Below the pieces are notes generated by a model. That model saw only the letters and a program-made list of their open reading frames with translations. It searched no databases and was not told where the DNA came from. Both the position numbers and the translations under genes were made by a program. Of a DNA stretch of 64,000 bases, positions 17,421 to 27,058 are shown piece by piece. The stretch spans positions 124,001 through 188,000 of the forward strand of contig CAVOXO010000001.1 in the NCBI GenBank assembly GCA_963700425.1. Direction: 5' to 3'. The first letter of the stretch is position 1; every line of letters begins with the position of its first letter. Origin of the DNA: CAVOXO01 sp963700425 (GTDB taxonomy: Bacteria > Actinomycetota > Acidimicrobiia > Acidimicrobiales > Microtrichaceae).

Positions 17421-18950
17421 CTCTCGGCACACTTCGACGGGCCCGCTTCGCGCTGGGTCGCCAGACGCACCTCGGACTCTTCGCCGACAGGCTTGCGGGG
17501 ATGTGGGGCGGGCGGGTCATGGCGACCGATGCGGAGTCGAATTCCGCCCTCACGTTCCGCGACGCGGCGGCGACGGTCGACGACTGGGCCGCCCTCATCC
17601 GGCCCAGGATCTCCGACGGTGAGCCCGTCGTCGTCTCGGTTCCGGGAGGCATCGAGCAGTTCCTCATGTGCATCGCGGTCGCCCGCGCCGGCGGGCTGCC
17701 GGCTCCGCTGAACCCGCAGATGCAGCCGGCCGAGATCGACTACGTCATCGCCGACTCCGGTGCCCGACTCGAGATCTCCTCTCCCCGCGATCCTGACCAA
17801 GGGGCGTCGGCGTCGGGCCGAGGAGCTTCCCCGCCTCGACGGTGCGCCAGGGGACGTGGCCGCGCTGTTCTACACATCGGGTACCACCGGCCACCCCAAG
17901 GGAGCTGCGCTCAGTCACACGGCCCTCATCGGCCAGTCCACCGCTGCCGCACTCTTTCCCGCGGAACTGGCCGCAGGCGAGGTCGTGACGGCTCTTCCGG
18001 TCGCCCACATCATGGGTTTCGTCGCCCTGGTCGGCCTCGCCGCGGCCGGCCTCGACGCTCACGTGCACCGACGTTTTCACCCGACCGAGGTTCTCGACGC
18101 CATCGAGGAGCGACGCGCCTCGGCGTTCATCGGTGTTCCCGCCATGTACCGCATGCTCATGGAGGCGGGTGCCGAGTCGCGAGATCTCAAGAGCATCCGG
18201 GTGTGGATGTCGGGGGCGGACGTCATGCCGTCGGAGCTGGCCCACCGCTTCAAGACGATGGGGGCAGCTGTTGAACTTCCCCTGCTGGGCGCGGTCGGTG
18301 AGGCGGCCTTCGTCGAGGGCTACGGGATGGTCGAAGTGGGTGGTGGCGTCGCCGCCAAGTTCTCGCCTCCGTACTCGGGGTTGGGAATGGGCGACTCGGT
18401 CGGTTTCCGCCTGCCCGGATACCGGTTCAAGGTCGTCGATCCGGCCGGTCGCGAGGTTCCGGTCGCCTCGACCGGGGAGCTGTGGGTCAAGGGGCCGGGA
18501 GTACTGCGTGGCTACTGGAACGACCCGGTGGCAACGTCGGAGGTGGTCACCGAGGACGGTTGGCTGCGCACCGGCGACCTGGTGCGACGAGGCCTCTTCG
18601 GCACCGTCGCGTTCTGCGGACGTACCAAGCACGTCATCAAGTCGGGCGGATTCTCGGTCTATCCGATCGAGGTCGAGGGAGTGATCGAGACCCATCCCGA
18701 CGTGACGGAGGCGGTCGTGGTCGGGCTCATCGATCCGACTCTGGGCGAGATCCCCGTCGCGGCGGTTCGGGTTCGCCCCGGTTCAACGGTCACCGAGGAA
18801 CAGATGCTCGACTGGATCGCCCGGCGAGTGGCCCACTACAAGGCACCCCAGAAGCTCGTCTTCACCGAGGAGTTGCCCCGGACCGGCACCAACAAGGTGC
18901 AGAAGCTCAGGGTTGCCGAGCTGTTCGGGCGGGAGGCATCGGGCCACTGA
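17417..18950 (+). CDS. AMP-dependent acyl-CoA ligase (one frameshift)
   Basis: An adenylate-forming ligase that activates a carboxylic acid as acyl-AMP and then acyl-CoA. The P-loop FYTSGTTGHPKGAALSH lies near residue 155. The A5 region EGYGMVEVGGG, the A7/A8 region GWLRTGDLVRRG and the hinge GRTKHVIKSGGFSVYPIEVE follow. The catalytic Lys is near the end, in RTGTNKVQKLRV. The frame changes near 17770-17790, between ADSGARLEIS and LPAILTKGRRRRAEE; the exact indel is unclear. Intact length is about 511 residues. The ATGA overlap suggests coupling to pcrA, which is functionally unrelated. The substrate is unknown; medium-chain or aromatic acids are possible. Confidence 0.82.
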
Positions 18951-18977
18951 GGTGGTACCCCTCATGTGGGGCAGGTG

Positions 18978-18989
18978 CGCGAATTCGCG
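18978..18989. repeat. 12-bp perfect palindrome between convergent genes
   Basis: CGCGAATTCGCG lies in the 59-base gap between the convergent acyl-CoA ligase and VanY-like genes. An adjacent CCCC-TCATGT-GGGG hairpin lies upstream. Either could help bidirectional termination, but neither has a U-tract. No further function can be supported. Confidence 0.3.
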
Positions 18990-19009
18990 AGCTGCGGGTC
19001 CGATTCGGC

Positions 19010-20299
19010 TCAGTTGCCGTTGGTCGACCAGTGCCAGGCCTCGGACGGAAGGTTCTGGAATCCGTACCGTCCGGCATTGCTCTTCAGCCAGGCATAGGCC
19101 GAGCTCGACCGGGTCAGCGTTCGCCCGTTCTGGGTGAAGTCGATGGCCAGGCCCCGCTCGTGCATCGAGGATCCGGGGCGTGCGGTCGGCGGTCTGCACG
19201 ACGACGACGGCATGTCGTAGATGGCGTAGTTCGAGGTTCCGCAGTTCGACCTGCGAACGGCGATCTGTCCTGCAGGATCCCGGTATCCGCCGCCCGAGAG
19301 CACGATCCCGTCGGCTGCAGCGGCCGCGAGCATCGATTCGAGTGCCGATGCGATCGACGAGTCGACTCGGATACCCCGCACCGAAACGATGCCGTTGCCC
19401 CCCGAGCTGGGGAGCGATGGCGCCGACCCTCCCGACGAGGAGGAGCGTCCCGAGGATCCGCCCGAAGCGGGCCGGGTCGATCCCGCCGCGGCGGCGCGGG
19501 CACGGGCTGCCGCCTGCTGGGCGACCAGTTCCTTGGCGATGCGGGTCTGTTCGCTGCTGATCTGCGAGGAGAGCGTCGAATCGAGGGACTCGAGTGAGGC
19601 GGCCTCGGCCAGCGCGGAGTCGATGCGCGACTCGATCTGGGCGGCGAAGTCCTCCTGTTGGGCCTCGGCGGCCTCGAGTTCGCCGAGGCGAGCCTCGACG
19701 TCGGCGCGCTTCGCATCGGCGCGTTCGGCCGCCGCCGCGGCTGCGGCGCGGGCGAGCGAGAGGTCTTCCTGAATCGTGCGGTAACGCTCGACGGAGTCGA
19801 GGTTGCGGCTCGCCTGCATCTGGAGAACCGTCCGCTTGTTGAGGGCATCGGAGATGTCCGTGGCCGACAGCATCTCCATCGTCTCGTCGACCGGCGAACT
19901 CACGTAGGCCTCGACGGCCTGCGCCTTCAGGTCCACTCGGATTCCGTCGATCTCTGCCTGGGCGTTCGCTTCCGCGTCGAGAGCGGCGGCCTCCTCGGCC
20001 TCGGCCTGGACGACCGCCCGTCGTGCCTCCTCGACCCGGGACGCCTGACCGGCGACGTTGGCCCGGAGATCGGCCAGGGCAGCGGTGATCTGGGCCTCGT
20101 CGGCAGTGAGCGCGTCGATCTGTGATGCCGAATCGGCCTTCTGCGAACGCACCCTGGTCCGCTCGGCCTGGAGCTCACCGAGGGAGGGTGTACCGGCCGT
20201 CGAGGCCTCCGCCCCGGTCGTTCCGGCGATGACCACCGCGACCGCCACGACGGTGAGACCGCGGATGATCTGACGGGGGCGGCGGGCGGAGGTCGTCAT
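19010..20299 (-). CDS. Secreted D-Ala-D-Ala carboxypeptidase (VanY/M15B) with coiled-coil N-terminus
   Basis: 429 residues with an N-terminal signal/anchor (GLTVVAVAVVIAGTTGAEA). A long Ala/Glu coiled coil (about 40-270) includes LKAQAVEAYVSSPVDETMEML and RNLDSVERYRTIQEDL. A Ser/Gly linker follows, then an M15 peptidase domain in the last 130 residues. Zinc ligands are in SSMHERGLAIDF (the SxHxxGxAxD motif) and EAWHWS. VanY-type enzymes trim the peptide stems of peptidoglycan outside the membrane. The start at 20299 was chosen over 20320 because the shorter N-terminus gives a normal signal. The N-terminal module resembles those of the NlpC/P60 and Rpf proteins nearby. Confidence 0.88.
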   Translation of the reverse strand: MTTSARRPRQIIRGLTVVAVAVVIAGTTGAEASTAGTPSLGELQAERTRVRSQKADSASQIDALTADEAQITAALADLRANVAGQASRVEEARRAVVQAEAEEAAALDAEANAQAEIDGIRVDLKAQAVEAYVSSPVDETMEMLSATDISDALNKRTVLQMQASRNLDSVERYRTIQEDLSLARAAAAAAAERADAKRADVEARLGELEAAEAQQEDFAAQIESRIDSALAEAASLESLDSTLSSQISSEQTRIAKELVAQQAAARARAAAAGSTRPASGGSSGRSSSSGGSAPSLPSSGGNGIVSVRGIRVDSSIASALESMLAAAAADGIVLSGGGYRDPAGQIAVRRSNCGTSNYAIYDMPSSSCRPPTARPGSSMHERGLAIDFTQNGRTLTRSSSAYAWLKSNAGRYGFQNLPSEAWHWSTNGN

Positions 20300-20356
20300 C
20301 GAACCGTAACAATAGGTCACCAGGCGTCCGCGATACCAGCAGGCCGGTTCGGGCGC

Positions 20357-21160
20357 TCACCGGCGCCGCGGCTGGCACGCCGGGCACCAGGTCGTCGATC
20401 GTCCGTCGATGATCGCACGTCGCAGTGCCGATCCGCAGCCATGACACGGTTGTCCCGCTCGCCCGTAGCATCGAAGGGCGAGTTGGTGCGTGCCGCGGCC
20501 ACCGTCCGCGTCGACATAGTCGCGCAGCGTCGTGCCGCCGTGTTCGAGCCCCTCCGCCAGGACACCCCTCAACGCCTCGAGCAGGCGCGCCGCACGGGCG
20601 ACGCCGATGCGCCGATCGGCCGGGTTCACCCCGGCGGCGAAGAAGGCCTCATCGGAGTAGATGTTGCCGACCCCCGCGACGACCCGCTGATCGAGCACCT
20701 TGGTCTTGAGGTGCCGCCGGCCGGCGTTCAGACCCCGATGGAAGACATCGGCACCGAGCCGCGGATCGAACGGCTCCGGGCCGATGTTCGCCAACGTCGG
20801 CATGGGGCTCATGTCGTCAGGCGTCACGATCGCGATCCTGCCGAACCGTCGGACATCATCGAAGACGAGCACCCGATCGTCGTCCAACGCCCAGCGGGCC
20901 CGGACGTGGGTGACGTTCGCGGAGGGGTCGAGGCGGAGGGAACCGGTCATTCCCAGATGGATGGCGAGTATCCGCCCGTCGTCGAGGCCGGCGAGCAGGT
21001 ACTTCCCTCGTCGGTCGAGCGACTGGAAGGCTGCGCCCCGTGCCGTCGCGGCGGGCGTGAACTTGGGGGAGTCGAATGCCCACGCGTCGATGACTCGTCG
21101 CCCCACGAGACGTGGTTCGAGTTGCCGACGGATCGTCTCGACTTCGGGCAGTTCCGGCAT
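20357..21160 (-). CDS. mutM: Formamidopyrimidine-DNA glycosylase
   Basis: Removes 8-oxoguanine and ring-opened purines and nicks the abasic site. It has 267 residues and is intact. The start is fixed by the mature N-terminus PELPEVETIRRQL, with catalytic Pro2 and Glu3 after Met removal. The conserved Lys lies in FDRRGKYLL-like LDRRGKYLLAGL. A helix-two-turn-helix region contains RVVAGVGNIYSDEAFFAAG. The C-terminal zinc finger has four cysteines, in QPCHGCG and TWCPACQ. It is divergent from the cation transporter gene, 40 bases away. Confidence 0.96.
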   Translation of the reverse strand: MPELPEVETIRRQLEPRLVGRRVIDAWAFDSPKFTPAATARGAAFQSLDRRGKYLLAGLDDGRILAIHLGMTGSLRLDPSANVTHVRARWALDDDRVLVFDDVRRFGRIAIVTPDDMSPMPTLANIGPEPFDPRLGADVFHRGLNAGRRHLKTKVLDQRVVAGVGNIYSDEAFFAAGVNPADRRIGVARAARLLEALRGVLAEGLEHGGTTLRDYVDADGGRGTHQLALRCYGRAGQPCHGCGSALRRAIIDGRSTTWCPACQPRRR

Positions 21161-21200
21161 AGGGTGGCTCGATCCTTGCACGACCCAGGGGAGGCCGATC

Positions 21201-22124
21201 GTGTCCGCGGGAGGCAGCAACAAGGCCATCGTCGCCGCATTCTTCGCCAATCTCGGAATCGCGATCGCCAAGTTCGTCGGGTTCGTGGTCACAGGGGCAT
21301 CCTCGATGTTGGCCGAGTCGATCCACTCGCTCGCCGACACCGGGAATCAAGCCCTGCTGGTGGTGGGCAGGAGGCGATCCGAACGTGACGCCGATCCCAT
21401 CCATCCGTTCGGGTACGGACGGGAACGGTACTTCTACTCCTTCGTCGTCGCCCTGGTCCTCTTCTCGCTGGGCTCGTTGTTCGCCCTCTTCGAGGGTGTC
21501 CACAAACTCCAGCACCCCGAGGAGGTCTCGTCGCCGATGGTGGCCCTGTCGATCCTGGCGTTCGGCATGGTGTTGGAGGGATTCTCCCTGCGGACCGCGA
21601 TCGTCGAATCCTCGGCGGCCAAGGGGTCGGCGACGTGGCCGGAGTTCATCAGGCATTCCAAGGCTCCCGAGCTCCCCGTCGTGTTGTTGGAGGACACCGG
21701 AGCGATCGCCGGCCTGGTGATCGCTTTCGTGGCGTTGCTGGCCGCATGGAAGGTCGATCCGATCTTCGACGGCGTCGGTACCGTCATCATCGGACTGCTG
21801 TTGGGGGTGATCGCGGTCGTGCTCGCCCTCGAGATGAAGAGCCTGCTCATCGGAGAAGCCATGGACCCCGAGGCGGCAGCGGCGATCCGTGTCGCCATGG
21901 AGAGCCAACCCGACGTGGAGCGGATCATCCACATGCGCACGGAGCACATCGGCCCCGACGACGTCCTGGTCGCCGCGAAGCTCGCCTTCCGGAGAGGGAT
22001 GACCACCACTCAACTTGCCGGAGCGATCGATGCGGCGGAGGCCGCGGTTCGCGACAGCGTCACCGCCGACTGCCTCATCTACATCGAGCCCGACATCGAC
22101 CGGGGAAGGGATCTCAGCGCCTGA
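21201..22124 (+). CDS. Cation diffusion facilitator transporter
   Basis: Proton-coupled exporter of divalent metals (Zn, Co, Mn or Fe), 307 residues with about six membrane segments. The N-terminus NKAIVAAFFANLGIAIAKF, the TM2 motif ESIHSLADTGNQ (HxxxD metal site) and the conserved GYGRERYFYSF are typical. The TM5 motif is LEDTGAIAGL, and a C-terminal cytoplasmic domain of about 90 residues starts near residue 215. AGGGGAGG about 6 bases before the GTG fixes the start. Zinc is a reasonable guess given the zinc locus in the window, but this gene is not next to it. It overlaps the convergent methyltransferase by 11 bases. Confidence 0.9.
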   Translation: MSAGGSNKAIVAAFFANLGIAIAKFVGFVVTGASSMLAESIHSLADTGNQALLVVGRRRSERDADPIHPFGYGRERYFYSFVVALVLFSLGSLFALFEGVHKLQHPEEVSSPMVALSILAFGMVLEGFSLRTAIVESSAAKGSATWPEFIRHSKAPELPVVLLEDTGAIAGLVIAFVALLAAWKVDPIFDGVGTVIIGLLLGVIAVVLALEMKSLLIGEAMDPEAAAAIRVAMESQPDVERIIHMRTEHIGPDDVLVAAKLAFRRGMTTTQLAGAIDAAEAAVRDSVTADCLIYIEPDIDRGRDLSA

Positions 22125-23181
22125 CCTCGTAGTAGATGTTGGCCGGATCGCCGATGTCATGGGCGGTCACCTCGGCGAAACCGACGGATCCGACGAGGTC
22201 CTCGACGGCCGTCATCGGCAGGCCGAGGGTTCCCAGCCCCGCCCCGCCCGGTTCGCTGAGTGCCGAGGACATGCATGTCATCACCGAGGTCGCATACATC
22301 ATGGCGAGTAGCGGGTTCTTGCGATCGATGGCGAAATCACCCGACGTCCGGATCTCCTTGATGAGCCACACCCCATCGGGCGCGAGGGACTCGGCCACGT
22401 TGGCGGCCGCCGCATCGGGAAACGGCATGTCGTGGAGGCAGTCGAAGGTCAGGACGACGTCGAAGGTCCCGTGTTCGGCGAGACGTTCCGCCCCGTGATC
22501 GGACAGTTCCACGTTGTCGACACCCCCGGTGCGGAGTCGATCCCGCCCCAACTCCAGAGCATGCGCCGACGGGTCCAGTCCGACGAACGACGACCGGGGG
22601 AACTCCGTGGCCAGAACGCTCAGGAGGGTCGCCGCGCCGCACCCGACATCTGCCACCCGACATCCCCCGTGTAGCGCGTCGACGAGCCCGTCGATCCGCG
22701 GAAGCAGAAGGGTGACGATCCCGTGACGCGACCAGGGCGCCAGGACGGCGTCGACCTGATGGGCACCGGCGGGACCGTGAGCGTCGTAGGGCACGCCGAC
22801 CCCGGTGACGAACGAGGTGGCGATGGCGTCGATGAGCTCGCGGTCGGGAGGAGGCCCCAGTGCTCCGCCCACGTTGAGGAGGCTTCCCGAGCGGTCCACG
22901 AGCACGTCTGCGGCAGCGCCGCTCAAGGTGAACCGGTCGCCCGTCTCGCTGTCGATGATGTCTGCGGCGGCCATGGATCGGAGCCATTCGAGACACCATC
23001 GTTCGTCGAGGCCGGCGATCGAGGCGACGTCGGCGGCGCTCAGCGGGCCGCGTCCGGCCATCGATTCGAAGAGCCCGAGGCGATGGCCCAGGTGCAACAT
23101 GACCGACACCATCAGGCCCTGACGGAACGTCCAGACCCGCAGGGCCATCGTGGCTGCGTCGACCTCGTCCTCGGTGGGCAT
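22114..23181 (-). CDS. SAM-dependent methyltransferase with winged-helix N-terminus
   Basis: 355 residues. The N-terminal 90 residues (LHLGHRLGLFESMAGRGPLSAADVASIAGL, quoted in parts) resemble the dimerisation/winged-helix domain of O-methyltransferases and of the Mycobacterium Rv-type methyltransferases. A class I Rossmann domain follows, with motif I VADVGCGAATLL near residue 190, GLDPSAHAL, and FDVVLTFDCLHDMPFP. No substrate can be inferred. The chosen ATG (23181) gives a clean N-terminus; the frame stays open upstream but crosses the divergent Rpf-like gene. Confidence 0.75.
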   Translation of the reverse strand: MPTEDEVDAATMALRVWTFRQGLMVSVMLHLGHRLGLFESMAGRGPLSAADVASIAGLDERWCLEWLRSMAAADIIDSETGDRFTLSGAAADVLVDRSGSLLNVGGALGPPPDRELIDAIATSFVTGVGVPYDAHGPAGAHQVDAVLAPWSRHGIVTLLLPRIDGLVDALHGGCRVADVGCGAATLLSVLATEFPRSSFVGLDPSAHALELGRDRLRTGGVDNVELSDHGAERLAEHGTFDVVLTFDCLHDMPFPDAAAANVAESLAPDGVWLIKEIRTSGDFAIDRKNPLLAMMYATSVMTCMSSALSEPGGAGLGTLGLPMTAVEDLVGSVGFAEVTAHDIGDPANIYYEVRR

Positions 23182-23290
23182 ACCCAGAGAGTGGCACGTC
23201 GTGACGGCCGCGTCCTCCTTGCAATGTTGCGGTTTCTTGACGAAACTGCGCGATCGGTCGGGTTCCCACACCCCCGACGACCACCTCACG

Positions 23291-24283
23291 ATGACGCTCT
23301 CATTCGGACACCGACGCGCGCTTGCCGTGGCCGCGCTCTGCGTGGCCACCCTGGGTCCCTGGGCGGTGTCGCATGCGTCGGCATCGCCGAGCAGCACATC
23401 GGTGGCCGAGGCTCGAGAGGTGCGCGAGGGCGCTGAGCGGAAGTTAGCGCAGCTGGATGCGGAGAAGGTGGACCTCGATGCCCTTCGCTCGGCGGCCAGC
23501 GCAGACGCCGAGGCCATCACCGAGGAGCTGGCCTCGACGCGGTCGTCGATGAAGCAGAGAGCGGTGGAGGCCTATGTCGGAGCGTCGGGAGACCAGGCGC
23601 TCAGCATTCTCTTCGACACCGACGATGTCGTCGCTGCCGCCGACCGTCGGGTCCTTCTGGTGAGTCAGTTCGGGACGGCGGCCGACGACGTGGAGCGGTA
23701 CCGGCGCCTCAAGGCCGACACCGATCCTCGGCTCGTCGAGTTGGCGACCGCGATCGAGGACCTGGACGCTCGGATGGCCGACGCCGCCGACACCGTCATC
23801 CAGGCGCGGGCGGTGGAGGCCGACGCGGAGCGAGCCGAAGAGCGGGCCCGTCGGGCCGCCCTGGCAGCTGCGGCGACCACCACGGTCACCACCGCAGCAC
23901 CTGAGGCGACGGCGGGGCCGTCGTCGGGTGCCGTCGCGGCGTCGTCCACGTCGAGCTCCTCCTCGTCGACCTCGTCCACCTCGCCTGCCCCACCGTCGTC
24001 GATCGCCGCTCCCACCACCCTCCCCGAACCACCGGCGGGGGGTCCGACCGAGGCGCAGTGGGCCGCGCTGCGACGCTGCGAATCGGGTGGCAACTACCAG
24101 ATCGTCTCCGCGAACGGGAAGTATCGCGGTGCGTACCAGTTCGACTACGGGACGTGGAGTCGCTTGGGCGGTACCGGTGATCCTGCCGCGGCGTCCCCTG
24201 CCGAGCAGGACCTCAGGGCGAAGATCCTCTATTCACTTCGTGGCGCCCGGCCCTGGCCGACCTGCGGGATTCATCTGCGCTGA
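23291..24283 (+). CDS. Resuscitation-promoting-factor-like secreted protein with coiled-coil N-terminus
   Basis: 330 residues with a signal peptide (ALAVAALCVATLGPWAVSHASA). A coiled-coil module includes SMKQRAVEAYVGASGDQALSI and DDVERYRRLKAD, and is followed by a Ser/Thr-rich linker of about 60 residues. The last 85 residues are an Rpf/transglycosylase-like domain, WAALRRCESGGNYQIVS, with the catalytic Glu in CESGGNY, then GAYQFDYGTWSRLGG and a closing WPTCGIH with the second Cys. Rpf proteins cleave peptidoglycan and stimulate growth of dormant actinobacteria. The coiled-coil module matches the VanY-like protein 3 kb upstream. Confidence 0.88.
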   Translation: MTLSFGHRRALAVAALCVATLGPWAVSHASASPSSTSVAEAREVREGAERKLAQLDAEKVDLDALRSAASADAEAITEELASTRSSMKQRAVEAYVGASGDQALSILFDTDDVVAAADRRVLLVSQFGTAADDVERYRRLKADTDPRLVELATAIEDLDARMADAADTVIQARAVEADAERAEERARRAALAAAATTTVTTAAPEATAGPSSGAVAASSTSSSSSSTSSTSPAPPSSIAAPTTLPEPPAGGPTEAQWAALRRCESGGNYQIVSANGKYRGAYQFDYGTWSRLGGTGDPAAASPAEQDLRAKILYSLRGARPWPTCGIHLR

Positions 24284-24344
24284 GCGGTTCCGGCCGGTAC
24301 CGGGTGAGCAGCTCGACCACCTGTCCGACCGACGGACGCTTCGC

Positions 24345-25049
24345 TCACGACTCGACCGCGAAGTCCTCGTCCGATCCGATCAGGTCGACGAGGCGTCGGT
24401 GGAGTTCGCCTCGCATGTTCTTTCGGGTGGTGGCAAAGGGCCCGGCGTGAACCGTCAGTGCGAGGTGGGCGGCGACGTCGACGGCGCGCGAGGCCACGCT
24501 GTCGGGCGAGACCACCTCGTCGAGGAATCCGGCGTCCACGGCCTCGGAGGGCGAGCAGATGTGGGCCGACCCCACGCATCTGGTGAACCAGGCGGGTGCC
24601 AGGCGTCCGCGACACAGCTCGACGGCGAACGACGGCACGGGCATTCCGATCGCGACCTCGTTGAGCCCGAGCTTGAAGGCCCCGGCGGCTCCGACCCGGT
24701 AGTCGGGAATCGTCGTGAGGATGCCGCCCATTGCGAGCGCATGGCCGGTGACGCCGAACACGACGGGGATCGGCATCATGAGGAGTCGGAGTGCGAGTTC
24801 CCCACCCGTGTTCAGGAGGCGAACGGCGCCGGCGGGGTCCGCCGTCATGACCGACAGGTCGAAGCCGGCGCAGAACTTGCCGTCACGCCCGATCACGGCG
24901 ATCGCCTTGGCGGACTCCTGCGCCTGGTCCAGCGCGGCGTTGATGGCGTCGAGCATGGCGAACGAGAGAGCGTTGGCCTTGCCGTCGTCCAGCACGATCA
25001 CGGCGCAGTCGCGTTCGTGGCGGATGGTGAGCAGCGAGCTGTCGGTCAT
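24345..25049 (-). CDS. Enoyl-CoA hydratase/isomerase family protein
   Basis: Crotonase-fold enzyme, 234 residues, slightly short for the family (about 255). The oxyanion-hole segments are visible: GRDGKFCAGFDLSVM (about 55-69) and GHALAMGGILTTIPDYRVG (about 100-118). The usual catalytic Glu positions in the segment FKLGLNEVAIGMPVP include one Glu (N-E), so hydratase or isomerase activity is possible but not assured. It is convergent with the Rpf-like gene. The ATG at 25049 is supported by a -10 hexamer 7 bases upstream. Confidence 0.85.
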   Translation of the reverse strand: MTDSSLLTIRHERDCAVIVLDDGKANALSFAMLDAINAALDQAQESAKAIAVIGRDGKFCAGFDLSVMTADPAGAVRLLNTGGELALRLLMMPIPVVFGVTGHALAMGGILTTIPDYRVGAAGAFKLGLNEVAIGMPVPSFAVELCRGRLAPAWFTRCVGSAHICSPSEAVDAGFLDEVVSPDSVASRAVDVAAHLALTVHAGPFATTRKNMRGELHRRLVDLIGSDEDFAVES

Positions 25050-25056
25050 GGCGAAC

Positions 25057-25062
25057 ACCATA
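25057..25062 (-). promoter_or_regulatory. -10 hexamer TATGGT for a leaderless transcript
   Basis: On the minus strand TATGGT ends 7 bases before the ATG of the enoyl-CoA hydratase gene, and supports 25049 as the start. Confidence 0.5.
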
Positions 25063-25105
25063 TCGGTAGCCCCGCCGGACCTCGCCGGACACCAGACGAC
25101 GGTTG

Positions 25106-25135
25106 TTGAACGGCTCGCCGGCCTCTGAGTACGGT
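25106..25135 (+). promoter_or_regulatory. Possible promoter of the lipoprotein esterase gene
   Basis: TTGAAC (25106-25111) and TACGGT (25130-25135) are separated by 18 bases and precede the esterase ATG by about 40 bases. A GC-rich GAGGGG lies between, near 25165, as a ribosome binding site. Based on consensus likeness only. Confidence 0.3.
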
Positions 25136-25175
25136 GGCTCTGCCGGTGAGGGGCACGGGCGGGCGAGGGGATCAC

Positions 25176-26977
25176 ATGACCATCACGACGTCGCGACGCA
25201 CGGCGGCCGCGGTCGTGGCGCTCCTCGTCGCCGCGGCGTGCGTTCCGCCCCCACCGACCAACCCCGTCGACCTTCAGGCGGAGGCCGATGCGCCCTGCGG
25301 CGCCTCGCACAACGCCTGCAGCCTGCCGTTTCCCTCCGAGGCGTGGCAGGTTGCCGACCCATCCACCCCCACCGGCCTGGCCGTCGTTCCTCCGGCCAAC
25401 CTTCTCGACCCACGGCTCCTCTCCCAGCTGGGACCGGCCGCAACGATGGACGACGCATTCAGGTCCAGCGACGGTTTCTCGCCGATGTCGCCGATCTTCT
25501 TCCAGTTCCCTGCGGGAATCGATCCGTTGTCGATTCCGCCCGGCGGGGGCGAGATCGTCAGGGTGTTCGACGTCACGACCGGCCGTCGGGTCGCAGCCCG
25601 GGTGGAGGTGTCACAGCTCCAGGTCGATGATCGGAACCAGAGAGGTGTCCTGGGAATCTGGCCGGTGACCAGGTGGGAGCCCGGTCACCGGATGGTCGCG
25701 ATCGTGAGTCCCGGCCTCATGACCACCGGCGGGGTGGCCCTGCCGAGGATCCGTCGGGTTCCGGGGGGATTCCGACAGACGTCGCGGTTCTGGTCGACGC
25801 GCGCATCGCCGCGTTCGCCCGGCAGGTCGATCCTGCGACCCCGGTCGACTCCTACGTCGCGGCCACCGCGTTCGCCGTCCGCAGCCAGGACCGCGCCACC
25901 GCTCAGGCCGACGCCATGGCGGAAGTGGTGCGCGCCGCCGACCATCCGGTGAGAGGAGTGACCGCGGGGTTCTCGCTCATTCCCGGGACGACGGCGGTGA
26001 CGGGGCAGGTCAGGGTCACGGACTTCCGCAATGCCGACTGGGTCATCCCCACCGCGGGAGTGCCCCCGTCATCGGAGCGGTGGATCGATTTCCTGATGAT
26101 CGTCCCGAACGCGGGACCCCCGCCGTCGGGAGCGCCTGTCGCCATCTACGGCCACGGCATCACCGTGGCCAAGGAGACGATGATCACCGTCGCGGCATCC
26201 AATGCCGCGGCCGGCGTGGCGACGATCGGGATCGACGATCCCCATCACGGTTCGAGGATCGCCGAGGGCGGGTATCTGCTCGACCTCGCCTCTCCGAGGA
26301 CCCTCGGTCGCGTGACGTCGATGCTCCTCCAGGGCGCGCTGGATCATCTGTCCCTGCTCCGGGCCATCGCCGCAGATCCGAGCGCCCTCGAGGTCGCCGG
26401 TGCCCTCGATTCCGACACCATCCTCTACGAGGGCACGTCGATGGGTGGCTATGTCGGCGCAACGTTCCTCGGTCTGACCGATCAGGTGGATGCCGTGTTC
26501 CTCCAGGTCACCGGCACGGGGATCATCGACACCATCAGTCACTCGCTGATCTGGCCGATCTTCAGGGGGACGCTTCCGGTCGGTGCGTCCACCGGTCAGG
26601 CACACGTCCTGCTGGCGGGTGCCCAGGCTCTCATGGACCGCACCGACAGCTCCCTCTTTCTGGACCGCATCCGGCAGAGGGGAACGCCGGTGTACCTGGT
26701 GTATTCCGTCGACGACGGCGTGGTGTTCAATCCGGCGAGCGAGCGGCTGATGGCGATGTTGGGTCTTCCGTTCGTGGGGACGCCGTCCCGGCCCCTGTCC
26801 ACCGCGGTGACCGCCCGGTCGGTGAACGCCATGCCCATCGACGGCTCCGGTGCCCAACAGGTGCCGACGGCCTATCTCGACCAGACCTTCCTGAAGCCGT
26901 TCGTGTCCCACATCGCGTTCCTCGATCCCGCCCCCGAGAAGGCCCTCGACGACTGGCTCGCTCTGCAGACGGGATGA
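25176..26977 (+). CDS. Secreted lipoprotein alpha/beta hydrolase (one frameshift)
   Basis: A large exported esterase-like protein of about 600 residues. The signal ends in LLVAAACVPP, with a lipobox Cys at residue 22. The first part (about 190 residues, PSEAWQVADPSTPTGL and FDVTTGRRVAARVEV) is a beta-rich domain of unknown role. The hydrolase part has VAIYGHGITVAKET and the nucleophile elbow YEGTSMGGYVGA. An acid region YSVDDGVVFNPASE and a late His in FVSHIAFLDP follow. The frame changes near 25757: GGVALP is followed by EDPSGSGG one base earlier, as from one missing G. Layout resembles bacterial surface lipases, but the substrate is unknown. A cell-surface lipid role would fit the neighbourhood. 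Confidence 0.75.
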
Positions 26978-27058
26978 CGGCGAGTTCGCCGGCCGACGAG
27001 TCGTTGGTACTCTGACCTCGGCCCTTCCCAGCGGCCGCTCGACAGCGAGGTGACCATC

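Noticed and set aside
14697..17432. 911-codon minus-strand open frame over pcrA
   Set aside because: PcrA on the plus strand has every helicase motif and normal length; the antisense frame has none.
18978..18989. CGCGAATTCGCG as a regulatory site
   Set aside because: It lies between convergent genes, where an operator is unlikely. A short palindrome of this kind can arise by chance.
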